DNA of 64,000 nt from Lutraria lutraria (GCA_964023205.1 OZ026847.1:6632819-6696818), one strand, 5' to 3'. Positions 10,805 to 25,900 are shown, counted from the stretch's first letter. A program made the numbers and translations. The notes: a model not told the origin generated them from the letters alone.

Positions 10805-12216
10805 TTGTTATTAAAAATATACACACAAAAAACAAGCAATTGCTAACATTATCCCAAGATAATAATTACCGACGAAACGAGCCCTTTTTCTTTGAAAATC
10901 ACAAATTTCGCTGTGATTTTTGCTTTTGTAAACTGGAAATATATAGAGCGTGTGACGTCACTTTATGACATGTACATAACATCACAGCTGTTCTATAAAT
11001 AGTATTTTTTCAAAGATATTGAAAAAAAACGATAGTGGTTTTGGAAACAATTTTCTTGCTATAAAGTATGCACGGCAGGATTCCTCTGTTATAGAACAAA
11101 CAGAAACTATTATGACCGATACATTTATATGATTATGATACTTTAAACTAAACAAACGGCGTGATTCGTCCTCAAGTATTTTCGTTCTTTTGCAGTTCTA
11201 AACGAAACGATCGGCGCCAAAACACTGGATCATTTAGGTAACAATAAAAACGACTTATTTTCTATCCCCTAAAATTGTCATCTGGTTTATTGTTTATTAG
11301 AAGGAGATTAGTAAAAACTTAAACATGCGATAGACCTTGATTTTCGTACATTGGATCATTTGTATCAATGTGTTCGTGATTATGAATAGTGGACATTGAC
11401 GGTATTGTTTTAAATAAAGTTTTCTTTGTGTGTTTAAAAAAAAAAAGTATTTTGAATGTCAAAGTTACAACCTGTTGCGTATACAATGCAACAAAGTTTA
11501 TAACAGTTGATCAGGAGAGGAACTCACTTTGAAATTCTAAAGAAAGTGCGTATGTCTCAGGCACGGAAATGGCCGAGTAGTTACGATTGGGATTTATGTA
11601 GACGAATTATACTAGTTCTCTAGACGAATTATACTTATGAGTATTAGTTTATTATAGTTGTTTGCGAGTATATAGTGTAGTGTCTATTACTAGTTTGGCT
11701 AATCCTGGCCATTTGATTGGCTAATGGCTAATGGTGATGACTGAATCTATTAATAGGTGACAGGTAAATAAATCATGAAGGCATTGCCTAGATAAGTTGT
11801 TGTGTGGCTATTTGAAGTTCGATGTGGTTGTATGATAGTGCTCAGATTTATAGTGAATTCGTTAACATTTAGGGTTGATTCTATTTGATTGGTGTAGGGT
11901 ACGTATGATATAACCATGTGCTTGTGAACTATATGCATGAATTTACTCATTTTTCAAATACTCACGATTGTCATTATAATATATAATAGTCACATTCTAT
12001 AAATATCTTATACACTCGATCCTTAATTAGGATTGAATAAAATATACAGTCAATATCCTTTATGAAAAAACAACACAACTTCATACAAAAAACATAAACC
12101 AATATGCTTCTTGTAATTCGTCTACTTATAACGTTTTGTTATAGTTTTTCTTGTTATCTCTCCCCTGGGTGTAAAATCTAAAGTAAATTTACTTCTTGGT
12201 TATATGAATGTATATA
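10805..12216. other. no gene seen
   Basis: AT-rich sequence without a recognisable exon; the 66-codon minus-strand frame at 11750-11950 shows no domain. Confidence 0.45.
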
Positions 12217-13440
12217 CAGTAAAACCTCGATTATCCGAACTCGGATTATCCGAAAACCTGGTCTTATCCGAAGTGAAATTTCGGTCCCGAATTTCCCTCT
12301 ATATATTTCAATGTAAATAAACCTTGATTATCCGAATCGTCTTATCCGAATACCATGGCTTATCCGAAGTGATAAACAGGTCCCCACAATTATCCGAACG
12401 CGTATTTTCGCACCTATTATCCGAAGTCGACAATTAACTCTGATCGATCAGAGAAGTTCATTGTAGGATTTCTTTAACGTGTCAAAAGGTGTAAACAACA
12501 TATTATCAAACCACTGAGAACAATGGATTGTTGGTTTGGATCATTGTTTGCAGTAATGGGAACACAATTAGCCTATTACGATACGGACTGGGTTAGATCA
12601 TTCACCTTTTATTTTTCCTTTGATTTATGAATTGCATCATAATTTCACTTGAAAAAGCAACCAACATTAAAAATGTTCATTTTATTTTTCGAAGTTTGTT
12701 AAATTGACAAACAATACACATGACCAATATAAATTACCGGCACTCGATTTCAAAATTATTCCATTTTCGGAAAATTAATACGAACACGATTCTTAGGACG
12801 ACAACGATTTGTGTGAAGCTCGTAGTGTTTGTGACTGTAGCAATAAAATGAAACTCCGCGTTGGATTTTTATTTTAATTTAGTTTATAATTTATTTAAAC
12901 AGTGTCTTTTTCTACATCCCGTGTATATTTCATTTCATTTCACGGTATCATTTTATCGAAAATGAAACTCCGCGTTGGATTTTTATTTTTATTCAGTTTA
13001 TAATTTATTTAAAGAGTGTCTTTTTCTACATCCCGTGTATATTTCATTTCACGGTATCATTTTATCGATGGATTAATGTGCTTTTAAAATGACATGTGCT
13101 ACCGTTTGGGTATTCATTTGTATTGGTAGTTTCACTTTGGATTCCTCATGACTTTGACGAATTAATAATGGTACAAACTCACAAACTACTCATACATTTG
13201 TTTTACCTTAAACATACACATGTTTGTCGTAAAATGTATTTTTTCGTAAATAAATTATGAAATATAACGCATTAACTTTGTTGTCATTATACCTATACAT
13301 GTACGCCATATATATGGGAGTGATCTCCCTTTATTTTCTTGCACTTGTCTAGATTTCCCTTACCCTGGATTATCCGAAACCCCGGATTATCCGAAGTAAT
13401 TTTTCGGTCCCGACGACTTCGGATAATCGGGGTTTTACTG
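12217..13440. mobile_element. 1.2-kb pogo/Tigger-like non-autonomous element
   Basis: Left end CAGTAAAACCTCGATTATCC and right end GGATAATCGGGGTTTTACTG are inverted, and TA flanks both sides (12215-12216 and 13441-13442). ATTATCCGAA motifs are repeated near both ends, as in pogo-type TIRs. No transposase frame remains. Inside, a ~110-bp segment beginning AAAATGAAACTCCGCGTTGG occurs twice in tandem (about 12845-12957 and 12960-13070). Confidence 0.75.
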
Positions 13441-13977
13441 TATCATGAAAAATAAGTTACTCGAGACGTATTCACTGTCGATTAAATTCAATATGCATTT
13501 TAGCCAATATTTTTATTTTGGGTATAACATTTACTAGTACACTTGTATATAATACTGGGTTAAAGCCAACCACTTTGTGAAATGATTATACACGCATTTG
13601 ATCATTATTTGTAAATTTAATTTTAAGCAATCTTACACCGCTTTGCACATAAATATGAATCTGATACCTTGCAAGTTCAATATCTAATTTACACGTCTGT
13701 TACGTTTTTATGATACACATACTTTAGTCTAACTTAACATTGTCAGGGGCATCTTAACAAATAGAGTGACCTTTACCTACCTAAGACAAGATAAATATTT
13801 AATTTACTTCCACAATATACTTGATCCTCATTAGATTTTATTCAGGATACAAGTGCATGACATTATAAACTAATGCATTCAATAACACTGTATTAATGTT
13901 CTCATAGCCTTATCAAAATTATATAGAAGATAACTAGGTGAGACATACAGTTTGTATTTAAGTTTGTTCGAATTCGG

Positions 13978-16900
13978 ATGGGGCCTGTTTGGATATCAGA
14001 AATGAAGTGCGTGATTCTGTTACTGCTGAGTGTATGCAATGGAGGTTTGTCAACAAATATAACCATGTAAGTATACGAGTTTGTATTTAATCTAATGAAA
14101 TAGCCTAAACCTATGTTTGATTAGTATTACAAACTGACTTTGTGAATGACATTTGTATACTACGTACCCGTTTATTGATAAACATACCAAAACACAGCAG
14201 GAACTCGATTATCCGAAATTTACGAGTTTGAAATATTATTTCGAAATACAGTCAAACCTGAGTTATCGACCACCTCTGAATAAAGACCATCCTGTAAAAA
14301 GACCATTCTATTAATACCGCCATTGATTATTTAGAACCAAATGACCTCCGGAAAAAGGCCACATGTTCATCCCCAGAATCGCTAGTAGAAATATCCATGT
14401 CAAATTCACTAATTTCGTCAATAGGCTCAAACTGGTACGGTTGAACAACGAAACGATCTTCCGTACGTGACGAATAATCAAAATAATCGTCCATCTCCGT
14501 AAAAATCAAGTGTACTCAATGTTGTTGACAGCTATAATAAAGCTACGCTATTATGTGCAGCTAGTGTGTTTACATTGATTAACATCAACAATGACGTCAC
14601 ACGCCAAGGAAAGATAACCGCGTTGATACTCTCGGAAGGTGCGATATTTGATAGTTTTTTTATTTCGGTTTATGCGGCCAATTTTCATTTTTGAAAAGTG
14701 AAATTTTGTAAATGTACATAAATTTGTGTATATTTAACAATTCCAAGCCCTCTGGGATCGATGAATATGACCTTTAAGTCTTTCCCAAGCATGGCCTTTG
14801 TTAACAGGATTGACTGCATCCATGATATGGGAATTCTAGATGTGTTTGAATTTATCATGACTGTAAAAAAAATCGGGACTAAAAGTTAATTTTGGAAGAC
14901 ACCTGTTTTTCAGAGGAGCCGATGTCATAAAATCAGGGTTCGTCTGTATACCATTGCATAATGAAGAATTATATAAAAGTCTTATTTTTTCTACCCATAT
15001 GTTCCCAGGGCATACGGCATGGGATAACCAAATAAACTAGAATACAAATTAACTTGCTATATCGCTATAAACGAAACTAACACTTTGGCTTTGAATTTTC
15101 ACTTCATCTAAATGAACTAATTTTCGAGTATCCGCTTTCAAATATTGAGCAACTTTCTTCACATAATTATATACCTGTCTAATCGACCATCCGTACCTGG
15201 TCCCAGCTGTATAAAATGGTATTATAAAAAAGACGGTTGGATTTTAACTGTCAGAAATATCACGGTGATGAGATGGCATTTGAGTACTCCGTAAGATGAA
15301 CAAAAACATGCATAATAAATCGGCAATAAATCGATCTACATATTCAGGTGGTCTTATCACCAGCTATTCATGAAGTATGCAAGAATAGTTCAAGAAAAAT
15401 TCATGATTTCATGAATTCTTTTCGAAGGGGAAGTTCAAATATAAAAGAAGTATGTAAACACCTGTCAGATATATTGATTGATCTTTGTTTATAATGAGAT
15501 GGCCTTAATGTTAAGGTGGACGTCACATGAGGTTTTACTGTGATTTGAATTAATAGGTCTGTTTCACTCGTTTATAAACTTCTGTGAAAACCTAATATTA
15601 TTTGGCACCCTTGTCCGGGCAATAACTAGAGAACTATTTGGCCTAAGGTCCTCAGATTTGGTTTGGGGATGGTCATCACATTTAGATGGCCCATATTGAT
15701 TTTGAGGTCAGTAGATCAGAGGTCAATGTCACACTCACAGTGACCTTTGGCACAAAAATCTTCTCCGATTAATAACTAGAGAACAATTTGGTCTATGGTC
15801 CTCATATTTGGTTGGGAGTTTGACCTTCACATGCTGATGACCTCTATAGATTTTGAGGTCAGTTGGCCATTAGGGGCATCCGTGATTCACAAACACTTCT
15901 TGTTTCAATTTGCTATTTATAGTATGATATCATATACAGTACGACCTCTCCAGAGCGACCCTCTCTTGGACTACAACCTCCCTTCAACAACAGCATGATT
16001 TTCCAACTGCACAATAATTACAATTGTATCAATTTAACATCTCTAGAGCTACAACACCTTAACACCAACATAATTTTGCTACTAAGAAAGGGTGTTGCTT
16101 TGGAGAGGTTGTACTGTATATACACTCAAACCAACTTATAAACCGCCATCTGATATTATTGGATATGAATTGATTGTTGAAAGTATAAAGCAAAAACTAT
16201 TTTTATTTCTGTAATGATATTGAAAGTTTATGAAATGCTTGTAATCGTTAATTAGACATTTTTTTTACAAACAAATGATAATCGAAATTCATAATCGAAA
16301 CTTGGAGGACCGCGCCTGTCTCAAAGGAACGCCGGACTCCCAACATTCCAACTGCTCTGCCTTATTCTTCTACAGACATGGGGGTCATGTTTTATGTTTT
16401 TATGATAGCCTATAGAAACCCGAATCGATTGAAATATGCTGACCTAATTTTTATTGAATGCAGGGGCTTCACGAGCAATATAATCGATAACGAAGTATAC
16501 GTTTCGCATGGGTAACTGTGCAAGAGAATATGCAATCAAATAGTGTAAAAGTACGGGTAATTGAATGAAATTATTGTATGCAAAATTTTAGAAATCTCTG
16601 CCGCATAATTTCCGAGAAATTTCAGTTCACAAACTGGCGGTTTATAAGTTGGTTTGAGTGTACATCCGACTCATTACAACATTTCAGGTCCACAGTGATA
16701 GATTCCATTTTCAAGTCATATGACAAGAAGTTACCACCGAGATACGGTATGCTTGTTTTTTCTTTGTAATAAAAAGATTTTATTTTAATAGTTGTGCTTA
16801 TCGCTTTTTTTTTCAACAAATTTTCTGTTAATGTACGGCGGCCGATTCAACTAACATTTTTTCCTGAATTCCCTGAACGGTATTCTAACCAGTACTAACT

Positions 16901-19900
16901 TACCCCGACCACAAGAACCGGCAACTTCTCCACATGTGGTGGATAGTAGGCAAGTATGTCAATTTTTCATAGAAGGGTAAGGCTTGCTGTGACCGGGAAT
17001 CGAACCCGGATCGCGGGTTACAAATCCACGTAAGAAATAGTGTTTGTTGTATAAACCAACTTTTGTAATATCCAACTGGTCTGATGAATTAAAGGTTTAA
17101 AGAAAAACGTCCGCTTTTACAATTGTAAACAGATTGGTCCTGTCTGCAGGGATCCAAACAAAATAAACAGGGAATCAGCAATAGCAACAACACCAAAAAA
17201 GCAACAATAACACTAACATACGATACAGAGGACAGTTTTACGGATATCACACTAGGATCAGCCACCGTCCTTGCTATTATATTATTGATTTATATTTTCA
17301 ATCTGATTCCAATAAATTATGAAAGTGAAGTTATCAGAAGCGGCTTCCAGCCATGTTTCCTTGATCTAATGGCATGAGGCGAGGTTACTAGTTAATATAT
17401 CAAAGTGTATTATTAATGAATATTAATCATTATTATTCAATTAACGCAATCACCGTTCATCAACTTTACACGGAAATTAATAAATACGTAAATCGTAATT
17501 ATCTATCTACAGTCAAACTAGAATTGAGAAGAACCTTTGAATATTCGCTACAATGAGAAGAATTGTTGCTCTTTCGAATATATTTATTTATTTATCAAAA
17601 GCATGTATTTTGTCTTTGTTAAGACACATTTGAACCACACTTAAAGTGCAACCTCTCAAAAGCAACACTCTTTAGGTGAAGCAAATTATGTTGCCCTCGC
17701 GGCTGTGAGTTCGAATCACACACAAGATCAAATTAAGCCAGGTTACGGGAGGTCGGTGGTTCCATCTAGGTCTGAGACCTTCATGTGCTGTTAAGACTGG
17801 AAAAATACCAAATGATTATGTCTAAAGGTGCGGTGTTAAACCCAAGTGATACTATTTACATAGTATGGCCTTATTATCAGTGTGATGTCAGTATAAATAT
17901 GCTTACAATCAAACCTGTGATAAAAAGCCATCCTTAGGAGTGATAAAATATAACCTTGTTTGACAGGTGGCCTTTATTCGGAGGTCATTTTGTTCTAAAT
18001 ACTAGCAGTAATCAACGACTGAAAAGAATGGTCTTTATTCACAGGGTGGACTTTATTCGGAGGTGGTCATTAACACAGGTTTTACTGTGTATAATGTTTA
18101 TTATAATTAATTGTGCTCTGTATATTTACAGATCATAATGACAAACAGGTTCAAGTGACAGTGAATATATTTGTTATATCTATGTATACTATAGATGAGA
18201 CCAGTATGGTAAGTATAGCTTCTTCTCCAATTCATCTATTCTATGATTTGTACATGGATATAAAGTTAAACTTGTGAACAAAGGCCACCATAGAGAAAAA
18301 CATGATGTGGCCTTTATTGACAGGTGACCTTTATTTTGAGGAACTTTTCTTCTTAATAATCAATTATGTTTTTGAAAATAATGGCCTTTATTAACATGGT
18401 GGCCTTTATTAACATGGTGGCCTTTATTAACAGGGTGGCCTTTATTCACAGGGAAGCCTTTATTCACAGGGTGGCCTTTATTCACAGGAAGGCCTTTATT
18501 CACAGGGTGGCCTTTATTCACAGGGAAGCCTTTATTAACAGGGAGGCCTTTATTTTTTTTTTCACTGACACTCTTTTATGAATTTTTCAACTTATATTGT
18601 GAGACATCATAGGGGCCAAAATATCAAATATCATTATTTTCTTGGCATAGTTATTTTTCTAGTTCATTGTTCATTGTTGAGGATCTTATGGAAGATTGAT
18701 TGTTTAGTATATTGTCAAATAAGTTTCCTCGTAAAATAAAGTCTTTATTATTATTATTATTATTATTATTCACAGGAAGGCCTTTATTCACAGGGTGGTC
18801 TTTATTCACAGGGAGGCCTTTATTCACAGGGTGGGCTTTATTCACAGGATGGCCTTTATTCACAGGGTGACCTTTATTCAGAGGGAGGCCTTTATTAACA
18901 TGGTGGCCTTTATTCACAGGGAGGCCTTTATTTACAGGGTGGCCTTTATTCTCAGGGTGATCTTTATTCACAGGGAGGCCTTTATTCACAGGGAGGCCTT
19001 TATTCACAGGGAGGCCTTTATTCTCAGGGTGACCTTTATTCTCAGGGTGACCTTTATTCACATGGAGGCCTTTATTCACAGGATGGCCTTTATTTACAGG
19101 ATGGCCTTTGTTCACAGGGTGACCTTTGTTCACAGGATGGCCTTTGTTCACAGGGTGACCTTTATTAACAGGGAGGCCTTTATTAACAGGGAGGCCTTTA
19201 TTCACAGGGAGGCCTTTATTCACAGGGAGGCCTTTATTCACTGGGTGGCCTTTATTCACAGGGTGGCCTTTATTCCCAGGATGGCCTTTATTCACAGGGT
19301 GGCCTTTACTCACAGGGTGGGCTTTATTCACAGGGTGGCCTTTACTCACAGGGTGGGCTTTATTCACAGGATGGCCTTTATTCACAGGAAGGCCTTAATT
19401 AACATGGTGGCCTTTATTCACAGAGAGGCCTTTATTCACAGGGTGGCCTTTATTCACAGGAAGGCCTTTATTCACAGGGTGGCCTTTATTCCCAGGGTGG
19501 CCTTTATTCACAGGGTGGGCTTTATTCCCAGGATGGGCTTTATTCACGATGTGGCCTTTATTTGGAGGTGGCTGTAAACACAGGTTTGACCGTATTATAT
19601 CCTCTGTCTATAATGATAGAAAAAATAATCGTAAGCATCTGTAAAGAAATCGCCATGTATGTTTGTTTGTAAATGTGTACGTTATTGTATATTATGTTAA
19701 ACAAATATTTCATAGCTGTATAATATCAGGGTAGACTTTCTATGAAGGTATATTCAATTTTTGTGTGTATAATCACATGTAATAGTATTCATACTTTTCT
19801 GTATTTTCATTTACTTTGTGTATTACCTTTTACTTGATTTGTGTATTCAATCGCTAACTGTTAGTGACGGCGAACATGTATACGTGTTTATGCCAATAAA

Positions 19901-22900
19901 ATGTCTTGAATTTGAGCTTACAGTAATACCTCAATTAGCGCCCATTTCAGTATTATACCACCTTATTATAAAAACCAAACATTATCGCATTGTTATCAAT
20001 ACCTCTTTGATATTAGAACTTCTCAATAAGACCACCTCAATAATAAGACCGAGTTACTGGGTCCCTAAATATCGAAGTTTTACTGTATACAGAAGTACAG
20101 TCAAATTTGTTTTGGACCTTTGAATACAGACCGCTTGACCGGAAAGACCGGTACTTCTATTTCCCAAACAGCACATGTAGTTTTATATTAACCTCTCGAT
20201 TACGACCATCTCCGATGAAGACAAACCTTCATCCTCACAATGTTGGCCACTGAAGACTTGTTTGACTGCAGTTTAATTGTTTAACTCAATTTACACAGAC
20301 TTGGTCATTAATATTCATTCATTGTTGTATTACCATTATATTATAAGATTAATAGTCGGCAAATATTTGGAATTATAATCTAACTTCTAAACAAACTTTT
20401 AACTAATAACAAATACATATTGTATTCTATAGGTGGGCTATAACTGAGTGTACATATGATTATCATTGTGGCTCTATATTATAGCAGTCAAGAGATAAAA
20501 GTTGTTCTAGACGATCATGAGTTAGTTAAATACACAATTATTAAAGCCTTAGTTAACGGTTTCTTGTGAAAAAACGGCATGCAATTCCATTAAACATTTT
20601 ATGACCTTTTTTCAGTTGACTGAAAATTCTTCTAAATTAGGTTATTTTTAAAGAAATTCGGCTTTGGTTTAGACAAAGAAGAAACAAACCACTCTTTACA
20701 AATTCTTTTTTTTTTTGACGATGACATGAAAAGAAGTCGGCTACATAAAAAGGGAAATAAATTAGGCATTGTTTTTCCTTCATTGTGAATTATCTGCCCA
20801 TGAAATGACCTAAAATGTCCTTAACACTATTTCTGTTTACAGGACTTTTCTATGAGTATCCACTTCCGGGAAAGATGGCTGGACGAACGGTTAAAATACA
20901 ATAATACAATGAACATGTCAAGATTAGAAGTTGATAAATCATTATTTGATAATATATGGATACCTGACGTGTATATACTTAACGAGAAATCATCTAATTT
21001 CCATGAAGTCACCGTTCTTAATAAAATGATGCATATATACCCGGATGGTACGGTGCAGATGGTGTCTAGGTGGGTTTTATGAAATGATAATGCTTTGACT
21101 TTTAACCACTATCACTTATTGATATACGGAAGTAAGTTACAAGTGAAACTGGTTTTTAAAAAATGAAATTGGTTTACAAATGAAATCGGTTGGCATTATT
21201 ATGATATTGGTTTATAAATGAAATTGGTTTACAAATGAAACTGGTTCACAAATAGATTTGGTTTTAGCAATGATATACTTTTAGCTGTACTCAGAATTAA
21301 TCAAAAGGATTCAACAGACCCATTCCAAAACCTCGAAACTGGAGAACACGCATGAAGAGCATTTGTAACTTACTAATATACCGATACCATTCACTACTAT
21401 AACTGATAAGATTCGCGAATAAAATATATCCCCTTTGGAAATTCGTGTAAGCCAACATGTACGTGACTTTTAATTTCATAAATATAATTGAACCTGAATT
21501 ATCAAAACACACAAAAACCAAAGCTCTGAAGGCACTGCTGTTGTTCGGAAGTACAAAACAGTCAAAAGTTGAATTGAGGTATTGGGCTGAGTTTTGGAAA
21601 CTGAGCGAGAGTTCAGATCTCCATATCCTTCACTCGCTCGGCGCCCATGAATGTTGATGCAGACCAAAGTAAAGATTTTTATGACTGAATTGTGTTAGTC
21701 GATTTTGCATAGCCATCTGGATTTGACTTGAATGCACATATGTTTGAATTTGCATTAATGTCATTGAATTGTAAAATTAGAACTATTTTCATAGGCGGAA
21801 GGTTAATGATAAATCTGCTGCTATCATTGGCAATAAAACCTAAATGTACTATTTTCTAGCCAGTTATTGTGTTTTACAATGTCATACTCGTTTTTAATCA
21901 TACTACAACATTATATTTCAGAGTGACAGGTGTATTCTCCTGTGAAATGTATCTACATAAATATCCCTTTGATAAACAGCAATGTTATTTTGAAATCGAA
22001 AGTTGTAAGTTGTTACGTATTGTACTTTTGGAATTGTCTTAATTGTATGTCTTGTGATAGTAGAGTTGATTACAACACTGACTTTTGATTGATTTATTAT
22101 ATTCGTACCTGTAATTTAAATAAAGGGCACAAAAAAGACAGAATATTTCTGGTCCCTGTGAATGAGTCTATTGCACCCAGAGATGAGTGCAAAACAGGGG
22201 CATCGGTCAGGAAATAACACATATTTCAAGCCTGTCCCCTCACTAAGGGTTTTCTGTGAACAGTGGAGTCTCTCAAGAGCGACTCTCTCTTGATCAACAA
22301 CCTCTCTTCAACAACGGCATTATTTTTTTCCCACTGTATGAGTTTAACTATTAATTTAACCTTTCTAGAGTAACAACCTCTCAACAACAACATAATTTTG
22401 CTACTCCAATAGGGTTTTCTTGTTATGTTCAACTTAAAGACAAATGACATGTACAGCCTACGCAAACCTACTTCTGTCAAATTAACCCTTAATTGTATGT
22501 ACGTACGTATGTTACATACAGAAGAAATAATGAGCTGTCTGTTCCCAAACCAAGATTAGAATTTGTTCGTAAATCACTTGATGTATGTTATCCACACAAA
22601 ATAAAGTCGTTAAATTACTGTGGAATCATTAATTTTCGTTGGGGATTTAATTTCGTGGATTTCGTGGTTTGACTCATCCACGAAATCAAATCCCCACGAA
22701 TTCAAATGCGGAGATAACGCATTTCTTTTCAAAAATCAAAATCTACGAATTTATGTCCCCACGAAATAGCCATTTTAGTAAAAACCACGAAAATTGAACC
22801 CAACGAAAATTAATGATTCCACAGTATTATTATTACATATATTTACAGTTGGACACGGCACTGATGCTATGACATTTGTCTGGGATAAAAAAGCCGTATC

Positions 22901-25900
22901 ACTAGCCAAAGGTCTTGAATTTCCACAATTTAACTTAGTCGACACAAAATCTTACAACTGTGAGAAGGATTATTATGGCAGTAAGTTGACATAAAATTGT
23001 ATTTGAATTGTTTGACTATATATATTCAGGTGAAACGATTATTACCTAAGTATCGTGTCAAGGGTTATGTATCTTATATCAAGGATTTTATCTAAAAAGA
23101 TATCAAAGATTTTTTTGCAAAAGTATCCAAATGAGTGAAACAAAACAAATAGGAATATGGTCATAGAATGTCTGTATAAAGTTATATCTTTATTAATACT
23201 CACGAGATATCGAAGCCTGTAAACAGTTATGTCGAAGCCTGTAAACAGTTATATCGATGCCTGTAAACAGTTATATCGAAGCCTGTAAACAGTTATATCG
23301 AAGCCTGTAAACATTTATATCGAAGCCTGTAAACAGTTATATCGAAGCATGTAAACATTTATATCGATGCCTGTAAACAGTTATATCGAAGCCTGTAAAC
23401 ATTTATATCGAAGCCTGTAAACAGTTATATCGAAGCCTGTAAACAGTTATATCGATGCCTTTAAACAGTTATATCGAAGCCTGTAAACAGTTATATCGAA
23501 GCCTGTAAACAGTTATATCGAAGCCTGTAAACAGTTATATCGAAGCCTGTAAACAGTTATATCGAAGCCTGTAAACAGTTATATCGAAGCCTGTAAACAG
23601 TTATATCGAAGCCTGTAAACAGTTGTATTGAAGCCTGTAAACAGTTATATCGAAGCCTGTAAACAGTTATATCGATGCCTGTAAACAGTTATATCGAAGC
23701 CTGTAAACAGTTATATCGAAGCCTGTAAACATTTATATCGAAGCCTGTAAACATTTATATCGATGCCTGTAAACAGTTATATCGAAGCCTGTAAACAGTT
23801 ATATCGATGCCTGTAAACAGTTATATCGAAGCCTGTAAACAGTTATATCGAAGCCTGTAAACATTTATATCGAAGCCTGTAAACAGTTATATCGAAGCCT
23901 GTAAACAGTTATATCGAAGCCTGTAAACATTTATATCGAAGCCTGTAAACAGTTATATCGAAGCCTGTAAACAGTTATATCGATGCCTGTAAACAGTTAT
24001 ATCGAAGCCTGTAAACAGTTATATCGAAGCCTGTAAACATTTATATCGAAGCCTGTAAAAATTTATATCGATGCCTGTAAACAGTTATATCGAAGCCTGT
24101 AAACAGTTATATCGAAGCCTGTAAACATTTATATCGAAGCCTGTAAACAGTTATATCGAAGCCTGTAAACATTTATATCGAAGCCTGTAAACAGTTATAT
24201 CGAAGCCTGTAAACAGTTATATCGATGCCTGTAAACAGTTATATCGAAGCCTGTAAACAGTTATATCGAAGCCTGTAAACATTTATATCGAAGCCTGTAA
24301 ACATTTATATCGATGCCTGTAAACAGTTATATCGAAGCCTGTAAACTGTTATGAAAACATATACTAATCCTTCTTGTGGCTTAAGTTCTGATGTAGTTAT
24401 CAAATATTATTGTTCATTTTATTTTGTTGATAATTCGAAAGCCGCACTTTTTGTACTACATGAAGTCATTTATCATACGTATAGAAAACAGGAAAGAAGA
24501 TAATACCGGGCTTTACCTGTATTAACTACGTTTTTACGGTGAAAATCCCGACAGCCGGTTGCCAACGCTCGAACCGTTGATTTACGGGGATTGCCAGTAA
24601 ATATATTAACAGTTGTTCCTGTTATTTTACAGTACGAATCCAGGCAACACTATAATGTTTACAGTGCATATTTGTACTTTAAACAAAGCACTAGTAATTG
24701 TGATTCAATCTTAAAAACATGCGTAGGTAATTAACCATACAGAATCTATAGTACGATATTTCGTTTATTTCAGTTATATACCCTTGTATTGGTTTGGAGT
24801 TTGCGTTTGAGAGGACATACAACTATCATATATTACATGTCTATGTACCAAGCATTCTCATCGTATTTTTATCCTGGATCAGTTTCTGGCTTGATTTCAC
24901 GGCCGTTCCTGCACGAGTCACTGTTGGCTTGTTGACAGTTGTAACTATAACGACACAGAGTGCCTCAGCACGTGCAAATCTACCACGTGTGTCTTACGTA
25001 AAGGTATAAACATACATCATTGACGCTCCTGCTTCTTCATATACGATATGCATTATATGTCAAATGTGTTTTATTAAATATTAAAGTAGATCTAGTACTT
25101 TGTAAGTGCATCTAACTGCTCTAATATTTGCAATATTTGTATGATTCAATTGAAGGAACGACAGGCTGTGACTTAATATCTATTTATTGCAGCATAAGAA
25201 GTTTACTTAATTGTAATTTGAACGAATTCTAAAAATTGTTATGAGATTAGATTTTCCCCCTTTTTTTAGGCGATTGATGTATACATGGCTGCATGCCTGG
25301 CGTTTGTGTTTCTGGGTATTATGGAATACGCTTATGTAAATGTTGTGACAAGAGTGCAAACAAGGGGACAGCAGCAGCAACATAAAGAGGACAATAATGA
25401 TGACAGTGATGATAATATGTCAGAGAAACCGGACATGTACGATGATGTACGTAGATAGAGGCATTTAGCTACCTTATACGCATATGTACATTTGATACTA
25501 CCCTTTAGATGGATGTATAAAGCGTTATGATATCCGTCCAGTCGCAAACCTTTACGGACAACCCTCATAATATACCCTCACATTAACTACAAGCCCTTGC
25601 TTTTCAAGTACATAATTTTATATATCAAAACATCTAATTGGAGAAATTACGAAATTTCGTCGTATTTTACTACCCGCAATAACTGACTTTCGAATCGGGG
25701 ACTGTCAAAACGAGTTTGCAATTTAACTACGAATGTATATAAGGGCTTCATGCACGATATGTCTCAAATAAACATGATTATTATAAGCAGCTACTGTAGA
25801 AGAAAAAACGTTATCGAACGTCACTTTTTTGTACTTTTCTTAAATGCTTAGATAGCAGAGTAATCGGTAGCATAAAGATAGAATCAATGCATCAATATTA

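Larger units (their letters stand above)
18263..19592. mobile_element. 1.33-kb expanded MITE (CAAACCTGTG family), copy 3
   Basis: The left end AAGTTAAACTTGTGAACAAA and right end ACACAGGTTTGACCG belong to the same family as 10156-10330, and the non-repeated flanking parts align with it. Between them lies a large 18-bp tandem array, so the element is about seven times the length of its relatives. Confidence 0.65.

Noticed and set aside
14327..14509. 60-codon acidic minus-strand frame with PYQFEP
   Set aside because: Not called as a gene; it lies inside a TIR element and is at best a transposon remnant.
16976..17031. tRNA-like T arm on the minus strand
   Set aside because: Only the 3' half of a tRNA is present; it fits a truncated SINE better.
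18651..19577. Long frames on both strands (244 aa minus, 260 aa plus)
   Set aside because: They arise from an 18-bp repeat; the peptides are six-residue repeats with no start or splice context.
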